Source of the DNA: Clostridia bacterium
Lineage (GTDB): Bacteria; Bacillota; Clostridia; Christensenellales; CAG-314
Direction of reading: 5' to 3'
DNA: 13,085 bases
NCBI GenBank assembly: GCA_900769665.1
Contig: CAAGHL010000049.1
Coordinates: forward strand, 1 to 13,085
The position numbers and the translations under genes were made by a program. Positions 1 through 7,051 of this stretch are shown here, one piece after another (the stretch's first letter is position 1; the number at the start of each line of letters is the position of its first letter). The notes beneath the pieces were generated by a model, which worked only from the letters and a program-made list of their open reading frames with translations, was not told where the DNA came from and searched no databases.

Positions 1-113
1 AATGCCAACCTTAATTACAACAAGTTTGCATATTTCTTTCCAACATAGTAGGGCAAATTTTTACGCTGTAAAAATGAGTTGTAGTGAGGCAACGCTCTAC
101 AGTCACGCATGCG

Positions 114-135
114 AACTTAAAGTAAGTTGCCTTTT
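114..135 (+). terminator. Weak candidate terminator
   Basis: AACTTA (114-119) and TAAGTT (123-128) form a 6-bp stem with a 3-base loop, followed by GCC and four T. A wider alternative pairs GGCAAC (88-93) with GTTGCC (126-131). The T tract is short and the stem A/T rich, so this is a guess. Confidence 0.25.
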
Positions 136-207
136 GTTTACACTCTCTACATATATGACATTTTTTGCAGTCGTTTCGTGATAAATCTTTTAAGAAAATC
201 GAAATTT

Positions 208-222
208 ATTGTGAATCACAAT
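208..222. promoter_or_regulatory. 15-bp perfect palindrome, possible operator
   Basis: ATTGTGA and TCACAAT are exact inverted repeats around one central base. The half site resembles TTGTGA / TCACAA of Rex or CRP family sites, but those need about six bases between halves, so neither family is supported. It lies about 100 bp upstream of the tsaD promoter. Confidence 0.3.
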
Positions 223-317
223 TGTTAGATATTGATGATATAAAATTTGTCGTTTGTACATGTGTACACGTGAAACCTCGTTCATGTGTTAATTTCCTTT
301 ACATCGTATACAAAAAA

Positions 318-346
318 TTGACAAAAAGGTCGTTACGCTGTATTAT
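318..346 (+). promoter_or_regulatory. tsaD promoter, sigma-A type
   Basis: A perfect -35 box TTGACA (318-323) is followed after exactly 17 bp by TATTAT (341-346), one base off the -10 consensus. Start of transcription 6-8 bases downstream would fall at about 353-354, two or three bases before the tsaD ATG at 356. The message would therefore be leaderless or nearly so, in keeping with the absence of any Shine-Dalgarno sequence before tsaD. Confidence 0.75.
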
Positions 347-355
347 ATTTGTAAT

Positions 356-1387
356 ATGAAAAACGCAAACGATATTTACATTTTGGGTATAGAAAGCTCT
401 TGCGACGAAACCGCCGCTTCCGTTGTCAAAAACGGACGTGAGATTTTGTCTGACGTGGTGTTGTCGCAAATAGACATCCACAAACTGTACGGTGGAGTCG
501 TGCCGGAAATCGCCAGCCGCAACCACGTGCAAGTAGTGGACAAAGTGGTAAAGCAAGCTTTGCTTGACGCCGAAGTTACGCTTGCCGACATCGACGCCGT
601 TGCGGTAACCTACGGTGCAGGGCTTGTAGGCGCACTGCTTGTCGGGGTGTCCTTTGCCAAGGGGTTGTGCCAAGCTAGCGGTTTGCCGCTTGTCGCCGTC
701 AACCACATCGAGGGGCATATTTGCGCAAACTATCTTACCTACGCCGACCTTGTGCCGCCTTATTTGTGCCTACTTACAAGCGGTGGGCATACTGCCGTTG
801 TGCAAGTAAACGACTACGACAGCTACGACGTGCTTGCAAGTACCGTGGACGACGCAGTTGGCGAGGCGTTTGACAAGGTTGCGCGCGTGCTTGGTTTGCC
901 GTACCCCGGCGGACCGCAAATCGATCGCTTGGCTAAGCAAGGTAAACCTAGTTACGAGTTCCACTCGGTGGTAATTTCCAACGGCAATTTCAGTTACAGC
1001 GGACTGAAAACCGCCGTCATCAACACGGTACACAACGCCGAGCAAAAGGGCGAAACGCTGGACAAAGCCGACATCGCCGCGAGCTTTACGCATTACGCAA
1101 TCGACGGACTTGTCGACCGCTTGGAGTACTTCCAAAAGCAAACGGGGCTTGCTACCGTTGCCGTGGCAGGGGGCGTGGGAGCCAACAGTTACCTACGTGC
1201 CGAGGTTCAACGTCGCTTTGCCGACAAGGGCGTGCGCGTGTGTATGCCGCAACTGAAACTGTGCGGTGACAATGCCGCAATGATTGCTTCGCGAGGCTAT
1301 TACATGTATAAAAACGGCGAAATTGCCGACCTTACGCTAAACGCTTGCCCGACGTTGAAATTGCGCGGCGACAAGCCTAGCCGCTGA
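356..1387 (+). CDS. tsaD: tRNA N6-adenosine threonylcarbamoyltransferase TsaD
   Basis: TsaD transfers the threonylcarbamoyl group from threonylcarbamoyl-AMP to adenosine 37 of tRNAs that read ANN codons (t6A), working with TsaB and TsaE in bacteria. The 343 residues are the normal family length. Visible signatures in order: GIESSCDET at 11-19, the metal-binding HIEGH at 117-121, SGGHT at 142-146, FSYSGLKT at 212-219, AGGVGAN at 271-277 and CGDNAAMI at 303-310, all typical of the ASKHA-fold TsaD/Kae1 family. The start is the ATG right after the promoter, and the protein begins at the usual distance before GIESSCDET. tsaB and tsaE are not beside it; the gene appears to be transcribed alone. No terminator with a good stem follows; the next gene has its own promoter. 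Identification is secure. Confidence 0.97.
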   Translation: MKNANDIYILGIESSCDETAASVVKNGREILSDVVLSQIDIHKLYGGVVPEIASRNHVQVVDKVVKQALLDAEVTLADIDAVAVTYGAGLVGALLVGVSFAKGLCQASGLPLVAVNHIEGHICANYLTYADLVPPYLCLLTSGGHTAVVQVNDYDSYDVLASTVDDAVGEAFDKVARVLGLPYPGGPQIDRLAKQGKPSYEFHSVVISNGNFSYSGLKTAVINTVHNAEQKGETLDKADIAASFTHYAIDGLVDRLEYFQKQTGLATVAVAGGVGANSYLRAEVQRRFADKGVRVCMPQLKLCGDNAAMIASRGYYMYKNGEIADLTLNACPTLKLRGDKPSR

Positions 1388-1427
1388 CGTAAGTGTTTCT
1401 AGTGCCGAAGGTGACGTGGCAACACGA

Positions 1428-1453
1428 TGTAAGCAAATTTTGCATACGTATGC
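1428..1453 (+). repeat. Copy A of a 26-bp dispersed element
   Basis: The copy reads TGTAAGCAAA, then TTT, then TGCATACGTATGC. The right part is a 12-bp palindrome (GCATACGTATGC) and the left part can pair as GCAAA/TTTGC. It lies 41 bp after the tsaD stop, upstream of the ATPase promoter. The same arrangement with only the three central A/T bases and the last two bases changing occurs at 4187-4210 and, inverted, at 8384-8409. Five T follow two bases after this copy. Confidence 0.7.
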
Positions 1454-1505
1454 GGTTTTTCGTTACATTTTGTCGAAAAATCGAGTGTTGCGTGTCGTTT
1501 TGAGT

Positions 1506-1514
1506 TGGTAAAAT
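1506..1514 (+). promoter_or_regulatory. ATPase promoter, extended -10
   Basis: TG at 1506-1507, one base, then TAAAAT (1509-1514) is an extended -10 element. A poor -35 (TTGCGT, 1488-1493) lies 15 bp upstream. Transcription from about 1521 would give a leader of about 25 nt containing AGGGA (1535-1539), a fair Shine-Dalgarno 6 bases before the ATG at 1546. Confidence 0.5.
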
Positions 1515-1545
1515 GCGGCTGTTTGAGGAAAAATAGGGAAAGAAA

Positions 1546-4089
1546 ATGGATAAGTTAAGAGTTACAAACTACACCGACGTGCATCAAGGGCTTAGTCAAG
1601 ACGAGGTTGCAACGCGGGTAAAACAACGCCAAACAAACAAAGTAAAACGAGTGGTCGGCAAAAGTTATTTGCAGATTTTTGCAACCAACATATTTACTTT
1701 TTTCAATTTGTTGGGCTTCATTATTTTTATATTGATGGCGTTTTTCGGCGAGCCATCGGAAATGTTGTTTATCGTGGTTATACTTGCCAACACCGTCATC
1801 GGTATTGTGCAGGAAATCCGCAGTAAGTTGGCGGTGGAAAAGCTGTCCATCGTGTCCGAACCGACCGCCGACGTAGTGCGTAACGGCAATGTCGTTGCCG
1901 TACATACCGACGACGTGGTAATCGACGATGTGCTGTGTCTTTCGTCGGGCGAGCAGGTGTGCGCCGACTGTGTTGTTGTCAGCGGCGAGGTGGAAGTAAA
2001 CGAATCCATGCTGACCGGCGAAAGCGTTTCCGTCAAAAAGAAATGCGGCGACACGTTGTACCGCGGCAGTTTTGTCGTATCGGGCAACTGCAAGGCGCAG
2101 TGCGTGGTTGTTGGCAAAGATACCTACATCGAGCAACTGTCCGCCAAGGTGAAAAAGGCAAAAATGCCCGACAGTCAACTGATAAAGGGCATTACGTCCA
2201 TCATCAAGGTAATTGCAATCATTATTTTTCCGCTGGGCATATTGACGTTTATCATGAGTGCGGAGATACAAACGCTGATGAACGGCGGTATGGGCTTCTT
2301 CCAAATTTGGCAAAATTACTTTGACGGCGACCCCGTTGTTGTGGACAGTGTGCGCCACGCCGTGCAATCGGCAAGCGGAAGTATGCTTGGCATGGTGCCT
2401 AGCGGTATGGTGTTGCTTACAAGTATCGCTCTTGCCGTGGGTGCGTTGAAGTTGGCACGCAAAAAAGTGCTTGTCAGGGAGTTGCCTTGCATCGAAATGT
2501 TGGCGCGTGTAGACACCCTTTGCTTGGACAAGACGGGTACCATCACCGACGGAAGCATGACGGTGGAAGAAATCTTGCCCGTAGGTAACTACTCGGTTGA
2601 TGATGTAAAGCGTTTTGTCGCAAGCGTTGTTGTCGCCACGGGCGACGACAACATGACGGCGGTTGCGCTGAAAAAGAATACCGACGGCGCGACTACTATT
2701 GCGGCAAGTGCGCACATACCGTTTAGCTCGGCACGCAAGTACAGTGCGGCTACGCTGGACGGCGTGGGTACTGTTGCCGTGGGTGCGGCTGAGTTTATGT
2801 TTAAGCGCACAAGTAAGGATTTTGACGACAAGTGCAAAAAGTTGCTGTCCGAGGGTTTTCGTGTGTTGGCTGTTGGTTACGCCAAGGGCAAGATTGTCGG
2901 CGAGGAAGTCGGCGAACTTACGCCCGTTGCGATAATTGCCTTGCAAGACACTGTGCGCGCCGACGCTACGGAAATCATCAAGTGGTTTGTGGACAACGAC
3001 GTTGCCGTCAAGGTTATCAGCGGCGACAATCCCTTGTCCGTGTCGGTGATCGCGAAAAAAGTGGGCGTGGCAAATGCCGACAAGTACGTGTCGCTAGAGG
3101 GCATGACGGACGAGCAAGTTGCCGAAGCCGCTACAAAATACACCGTGTTCGGACGGGTTACGCCAGACCAAAAGGCAGTGCTTGTGCGTGCCATGAAATC
3201 GGCAGGACATACCGTTGCTATGACGGGTGACGGCGTAAACGACATACTTGCCATGCGTGAAAGCGACTGCGCAATCTCCGTCGGTTGCGGCACAGACGCG
3301 GCAAAAACCGTTGCCAACCTTGTGCTTACCGACAACAACTTTGCAGGTATGCCCGGAGTTGTGGGCGAGGGACGGCAGGTTGTCAACAACGTGCAAAACA
3401 GTACTTCGCTGTTTTTGATGAAGACCACGATGGTGGTGCTTGTGACGGTGCTTACGCTGATACTGTCGGCGATAAGCATGGCAAGCGGTGGCGAGGGCGT
3501 GTCATTCCCGTTCCGCCCAAGCAACTTGTCGGCGCTCAACTTGTTTGTCATTGGTATTGCAAGTTTTGTCTTGGCGCTAAAGCCAAACAAAAACCTGATA
3601 AAAGGCAAGTTTTTGCTTAATACATTCAAAAGCACGTTGCCTAGCGGCATTGCGATGTTTTTGTCGGTGGCGTTGGTGTATGCATTTAGCGGTGTGTTGA
3701 AGCTAAATACGCAAGATCAACTTACAACCGTAGCCATGTTTGCCATGAGCTACACGGGCGTTGCGGCGCTGTGGCTGTTGTGCTTCCCCTTCGATTGGTA
3801 CAACATTGCCGTTGCGGCGTTCGGTACTGTGGGCGTGACGGGCACGTTGTTGCTGTTTCAACCGCTGTACACGTGGGTAATGAAACTGATAAAAGGCAAC
3901 GATTTTGTCATGGATCGCCCGTTTGTCGTGGACGTGTCGACGGCGGCAAAATGGTTTGTTGTCATTGACGTTGTGGTGATGATTGGCGTAATGGTAGGCT
4001 TGACTTGGCTTGTCAAGTACCTGTCTGACCGAGCCGAAAAACGCACTTTGGAAGCCGCAAACACGCAACAACCTAACGTTGACGACTAG
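1546..4089 (+). CDS. Cation-translocating P-type ATPase, CtpE-like (HAD-IC)
   Basis: An 847-residue membrane pump that should couple ATP hydrolysis to cation movement. Seen in order: membrane pair at about 45-88; actuator domain with LTGES at 156-160; membrane segments at about 214-237 and 278-300 with GMVPSGM at 282-288; phosphorylation motif DKTGT with the acceptor aspartate at 328; ISGDNP at 491-496; the hinge TGDGVND at 560-566; then about six further membrane segments from 620 to 825 and a short charged tail. No N-terminal metal-binding CxxC domain is present, which argues against a copper or zinc P1B pump. The layout and the membrane-4 motif resemble the CtpE/ExP7-type subfamily; mycobacterial CtpE is reported to move calcium, but the ion here cannot be read from the sequence. 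It is monocistronic by spacing (171 bp to the next gene). Confidence 0.9.
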   Translation: MDKLRVTNYTDVHQGLSQDEVATRVKQRQTNKVKRVVGKSYLQIFATNIFTFFNLLGFIIFILMAFFGEPSEMLFIVVILANTVIGIVQEIRSKLAVEKLSIVSEPTADVVRNGNVVAVHTDDVVIDDVLCLSSGEQVCADCVVVSGEVEVNESMLTGESVSVKKKCGDTLYRGSFVVSGNCKAQCVVVGKDTYIEQLSAKVKKAKMPDSQLIKGITSIIKVIAIIIFPLGILTFIMSAEIQTLMNGGMGFFQIWQNYFDGDPVVVDSVRHAVQSASGSMLGMVPSGMVLLTSIALAVGALKLARKKVLVRELPCIEMLARVDTLCLDKTGTITDGSMTVEEILPVGNYSVDDVKRFVASVVVATGDDNMTAVALKKNTDGATTIAASAHIPFSSARKYSAATLDGVGTVAVGAAEFMFKRTSKDFDDKCKKLLSEGFRVLAVGYAKGKIVGEEVGELTPVAIIALQDTVRADATEIIKWFVDNDVAVKVISGDNPLSVSVIAKKVGVANADKYVSLEGMTDEQVAEAATKYTVFGRVTPDQKAVLVRAMKSAGHTVAMTGDGVNDILAMRESDCAISVGCGTDAAKTVANLVLTDNNFAGMPGVVGEGRQVVNNVQNSTSLFLMKTTMVVLVTVLTLILSAISMASGGEGVSFPFRPSNLSALNLFVIGIASFVLALKPNKNLIKGKFLLNTFKSTLPSGIAMFLSVALVYAFSGVLKLNTQDQLTTVAMFAMSYTGVAALWLLCFPFDWYNIAVAAFGTVGVTGTLLLFQPLYTWVMKLIKGNDFVMDRPFVVDVSTAAKWFVVIDVVVMIGVMVGLTWLVKYLSDRAEKRTLEAANTQQPNVDD

Positions 4090-4186
4090 AATACCCAAAG
4101 TACAAAATCGAAAAAAAAATATTGATTTTGAACACTTGCTAAGTGAAAAAATACGCTTGCGCGAACTTGACACTAAACACAATTGT

Positions 4187-4210
4187 TGTAAGCAAAAAAT
4201 GCATACGTAT
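4187..4210 (+). repeat. Copy B of the 26-bp dispersed element
   Basis: TGTAAGCAAA, then AAA, then TGCATACGTAT. It matches copy A in length and spacing but lacks the final GC (CA instead), so 24 bases are conserved in form. It lies 97 bp after the ATPase stop and 50 bp before the carboxypeptidase ATG, in the same orientation as both genes. Confidence 0.65.
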
Positions 4211-4250
4211 CACGAATTTGCCGACATTTTATTGGAAACCATACATAAAC

Positions 4251-4256
4251 GAGGTG
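4251..4256 (+). promoter_or_regulatory. Ribosome binding site of the M32 gene
   Basis: GAGGTG ends 4 bases before the ATG at 4261 and is one of the few clear Shine-Dalgarno sequences in the window; it fixes the start of the carboxypeptidase. No convincing promoter precedes it: TTGACA at 4167-4172 has no matching -10 box. Confidence 0.6.
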
Positions 4257-4260
4257 CAAT

Positions 4261-5748
4261 ATGACAGCATTGGAAATTTATCTGAATCATCGCAAAAAGA
4301 TAGTGGCGCAACACTATGTCAACTTTGTGCTGCAGTGGGATATGGAAACGGACGCCGCCGAGCAAAGCATAATTGCCGACAGCGAGCAAATGGCGGTAGT
4401 GTCGGAGTACGACTACGCACTCAACACCGACCCCGAGTTTGAAAAAGCCGTAGCCGAACTGTACGCTACACGCAACGAACTTGAAGCTCCGCTTGCCCAC
4501 GAAATAGATGTCGTGTACAAAAACATTGCCGACACCAAGAAGATTCCTCCCGAGGAATACACCGCATACAGTCGTTTGACTGCCGAGGCGTACCCGATGT
4601 ACGTAAAGGCAAAAAACACCAACGACTTCGAGTTGTTCCGTCCCTATTTGGAAAAAATCGTGGACTTTTGCCGCAAACAAACCGTGTGGCTTGCAAAGGA
4701 TAAATTGCAAGGCTACGACGTGTTGTTGGATCAATACGAGCCGCATTACACGCGCGCCGAGTACGACAAGTTTTTCGACGCACTGCGCACCAAACTTGTA
4801 CCTGTGGTCAAGCAAGTGACGGAGCATGTCGACCCGGTGCCTGCTTGGGCAACGCAACGTTTCGACGGAGAAAAGCAACGCCAATTTTGCGAGTATTTGC
4901 GCGACGTGATGTGCTTTGACAAATCTCGCGGAATAATGAAGCAAAGCGAACATCCCTTCACAAGCGGTTTCGGCACCGACGACGTGCGTATCACCAACCA
5001 TTACTACGAGGACAAGTTTGACAGCGCAATATTCAGCGTAATTCACGAAACGGGGCACGCCATGTACGAGCAACAATGTGATCGCTCGCTAAACGGCACA
5101 TTGTCGGGCGGCGGCGCAAGCCTAGGCATGCACGAAAGCCAATCTCGATTTTTTGAAAACGTAATCGGGCGCAGTAAAGCGTTTTGGCAAGTGCATTACG
5201 CCAAATTGCAGGAGTTTTTCCCCGAGCAACTTGCGGCGGTTTCCCTTGACGAGTTTGTTGCGTACATCAACCGCGCGGAACGTTCCTTTGTACGCACCGA
5301 GGCGGACGAATTGACCTATCCGCTACACATCATGTTGCGTTACGAAATCGAGCAAAAGCTTATCGACGGAAGTTTGCAAGTAAAGGATTTGCCCGAGTAT
5401 TGGCGCACCAAGTTTGCCGAGTATTTCGGCATTACTCCGCCGACCGACACCCTCGGCGTGTTGCAAGACGTTCACTGGTCATACGGCAACTTTGGGTACT
5501 TCCCCACATATGCGCTCGGCTCGGCAATCGCGTCGCAATTGTTTGCCGCAATGAATCGCGATTTCGACGTGTATCAAAGCCTATCTTGCGGCACGACGGC
5601 GAAAGTCAACGAGTGGTTGCGTGAACACGTGCACAAGTATGGCTCTAGCAAGTACCCTGACGAAATTTTGCGTATTGCCACCGGCGAAAGCTTCAATCCC
5701 GACTACTACATCGACTACCTTGTAGGCAAGTACGCAGGCAACAAATAA
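4261..5748 (+). CDS. M32 family metallocarboxypeptidase (Taq / YpwA type)
   Basis: Cytosolic zinc carboxypeptidase removing C-terminal residues from short peptides. The 495 residues match the family length of about 500. Signatures seen: HPF at 231-233, DVRIT at 241-245, zinc motif HETGH at 262-266 with its catalytic glutamate, the third ligand region HESQSR starting at 291 (H291, E292), EADELTYPLHI around 347-357, and GYFPTY at 412-417. These together are diagnostic of M32. No signal peptide is present. The gene ends one base before the next ATG, so it forms an operon with the rRNA methyltransferase. From memory, the Bacillus subtilis homologues ypwA and ypsC also lie in one chromosomal neighbourhood; this would need checking. 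All key residues appear intact. Confidence 0.95.
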   Translation: MTALEIYLNHRKKIVAQHYVNFVLQWDMETDAAEQSIIADSEQMAVVSEYDYALNTDPEFEKAVAELYATRNELEAPLAHEIDVVYKNIADTKKIPPEEYTAYSRLTAEAYPMYVKAKNTNDFELFRPYLEKIVDFCRKQTVWLAKDKLQGYDVLLDQYEPHYTRAEYDKFFDALRTKLVPVVKQVTEHVDPVPAWATQRFDGEKQRQFCEYLRDVMCFDKSRGIMKQSEHPFTSGFGTDDVRITNHYYEDKFDSAIFSVIHETGHAMYEQQCDRSLNGTLSGGGASLGMHESQSRFFENVIGRSKAFWQVHYAKLQEFFPEQLAAVSLDEFVAYINRAERSFVRTEADELTYPLHIMLRYEIEQKLIDGSLQVKDLPEYWRTKFAEYFGITPPTDTLGVLQDVHWSYGNFGYFPTYALGSAIASQLFAAMNRDFDVYQSLSCGTTAKVNEWLREHVHKYGSSKYPDEILRIATGESFNPDYYIDYLVGKYAGNK

Positions 5749-5749
5749 A

Positions 5750-6892
5750 ATGAAATTACTTATACCAACCGCTACGGGCATCGAAGCCGTGGTGGAAAGA
5801 CAACTTTACATGCTCGGCTACCGCAATGCCAAGGCGCATTTCGGACGTGTGGCGGTGGAAAACTGTGATTGGACGGACGTTGCGCGACTTAATATGTTTT
5901 TGCGTAGCGGAGAACGAGTTCTTGTGTGCTTGGCTACATTCCGCGCGGAAAACTTTGCCGAACTTTTCGACGGCGTGCGCAATATCGCTTGGCAGGATTA
6001 CCTTACGCCCGACTCTCGCGTGACCGTCATCACCAAAACGGTAAACAGCAAACTGTTTGCGCACAACGCAATACAAAGTATTGGCAAAAAGGCTATTGTC
6101 GCGGCGGTAACTCCGCACTTCGGCGGTTTGACGGAAGGCGGCGAGGAATACGTGGTGGAGCTTGCCTTGCGTGACGACATTGTGTCTGTCAATCTGGATA
6201 CAAGCGGAACGGGACTGCATAAGCGCGGCTACCGACCGCTGACCTACACTGCGCCGCTAAAGGAAACGACTGCCGCCGCACTCATCGATTTGTCCGTGTG
6301 GAACCCCGACAAGATGTTTACCGATTTGTTTTGCGGAAGCGGAACACTGTGTATAGAGGCGGCGTTGAAAGCGTTGAAAATTGCGCCCGGGCTAAACCGT
6401 ACGTTTGCCTACCGAAATTGGGCATGCGTGCCGCAAACGGCATACGAGCGTGCACTTGAAGAGGCGCACGACATACGTGTGGACAGGCAAGTGAACATTG
6501 TCGGCGGCGACATCAACCCAAAAGCAATCGAGCTTGCGCAAAAGTGCGCTAGTGGTGCGGGCGTGGCGGATTACGTCAAGTTTAATTTGCGCAACGCAAC
6601 GGACTTTGTTACACGCAGTAGCTACGGCGTAAATATCAGCAACCCTCCATACGGCGAGCGGCTTGGCGACTTGAAAGAAGTTGCCGAAACAACCAAGGCA
6701 ATGGGCAAGCTGTACAAAACGTTGGACAATTGGAACTTCTACTTTTTGTCGCCGTACGACAATTTCGAGCGAGATTTCGGTAGGCGCGCCGACAAAAAAC
6801 GATACATCTTCAACGCAGGCATCAAGTGCAGTTACTATGCCTTCAACGGACTGCCGCCCAAGCAAAACAAACCGAACAAACCAAAAAAGTAG
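5750..6892 (+). CDS. THUMP-domain class I rRNA N2-guanine methyltransferase (RlmL/YpsC-like)
   Basis: A probable 23S rRNA m2G methyltransferase using S-adenosylmethionine. The N-terminal part (about 1-60) and a THUMP RNA-binding domain (to about 155) lead into GLHKRGYR at 155-162. The Rossmann-fold catalytic domain then shows DLFCGSGT at 192-199 (SAM binding), GGDINP at 252-257, and the catalytic NPPYGERLG at 298-306, the Asn-Pro-Pro-Tyr motif used by amino-methylating enzymes. Length 380 equals YpsC-type proteins and the N-terminal half of E. coli RlmKL; the RlmK half is absent, as usual in Bacillota. The last dozen residues are rich in Lys, Pro and Asn, probably a flexible basic tail. The ATG follows the M32 stop by one base without a good ribosome binding site, which suggests translational coupling. 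The exact target base is inferred from the family. Confidence 0.9.
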   Translation: MKLLIPTATGIEAVVERQLYMLGYRNAKAHFGRVAVENCDWTDVARLNMFLRSGERVLVCLATFRAENFAELFDGVRNIAWQDYLTPDSRVTVITKTVNSKLFAHNAIQSIGKKAIVAAVTPHFGGLTEGGEEYVVELALRDDIVSVNLDTSGTGLHKRGYRPLTYTAPLKETTAAALIDLSVWNPDKMFTDLFCGSGTLCIEAALKALKIAPGLNRTFAYRNWACVPQTAYERALEEAHDIRVDRQVNIVGGDINPKAIELAQKCASGAGVADYVKFNLRNATDFVTRSSYGVNISNPPYGERLGDLKEVAETTKAMGKLYKTLDNWNFYFLSPYDNFERDFGRRADKKRYIFNAGIKCSYYAFNGLPPKQNKPNKPKK

Positions 6893-7000
6893 TGGCGCAT
6901 AGGTACGGTTGTTTGACGAAAACTGTCATATTGCCATGAAAGTAGTTGAACGAAAACGAGCATTTTGGATGTGACGGATTACAGATAAATTATCATCGAC

Positions 7001-7038
7001 AAAAAGCGTATTGCAATACACGTTGCAGTGCGCTTTTT
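7001..7038. terminator. 16-bp bidirectional terminator hairpin before murC
   Basis: AAAAAGCGTATTGCAA (7001-7016) pairs with TTGCAGTGCGCTTTTT (7023-7038) over 16 positions with two G-T pairs and a 6-base loop. The A tract on one side and T tract on the other make it a terminator in either direction. It ends the M32-methyltransferase transcript 110 bp after its last stop, but the murC ATG is only 13 bases further on, so it may also act within the murC leader. Confidence 0.8.
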
Positions 7039-7051
7039 CATATACTATGGT

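Larger units (their letters stand above)
1..355. other. Non-coding region upstream of tsaD
   Basis: No credible gene is visible in these 355 bases on either strand. The region holds four perfect short inverted repeats or hairpins: 57-75 (8-bp arms, 3-base centre), 114-128 (6-bp arms followed by GCC and four T), 208-222 (ATTGTGA, one base, TCACAAT) and 255-268 (two TGTACA boxes 2 bp apart). It ends in the tsaD promoter. The 114-135 hairpin could be a weak terminator for a gene left of the window; the others look more like protein-binding sites than RNA structures. What lies upstream cannot be seen. Confidence 0.6.

Noticed and set aside
137..169. - strand frame with CxxC-x2-C-x2-C spacing upstream of tsaD
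   Set aside because: The stretch looks like a metal-binding motif, but the frame has no usable start codon between the preceding stop and the motif, and the rest is not protein-like.
165..359. + strand 64-codon frame ending at the tsaD start
   Set aside because: Begins with TTG without a ribosome binding site, lies in A/T-rich DNA full of palindromes and crosses the tsaD promoter.
1555..2946. Long - strand open frame of 463 codons inside the ATPase gene
   Set aside because: Antisense to a gene with clear P-type motifs; the protein is rich in His, Gln and Arg without any domain, as expected from reading this codon usage backwards.
4167..4194. Promoter for the M32 gene from TTGACA at 4167
   Set aside because: At 16-17 bp the -10 position reads TAAGCA or AAGCAA, too far from consensus; the TTGACA alone is not enough.
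4210..5076. - strand frame of 288 codons inside the M32 gene
   Set aside because: Shadow of the carboxypeptidase; no ribosome binding site and no recognisable motif.
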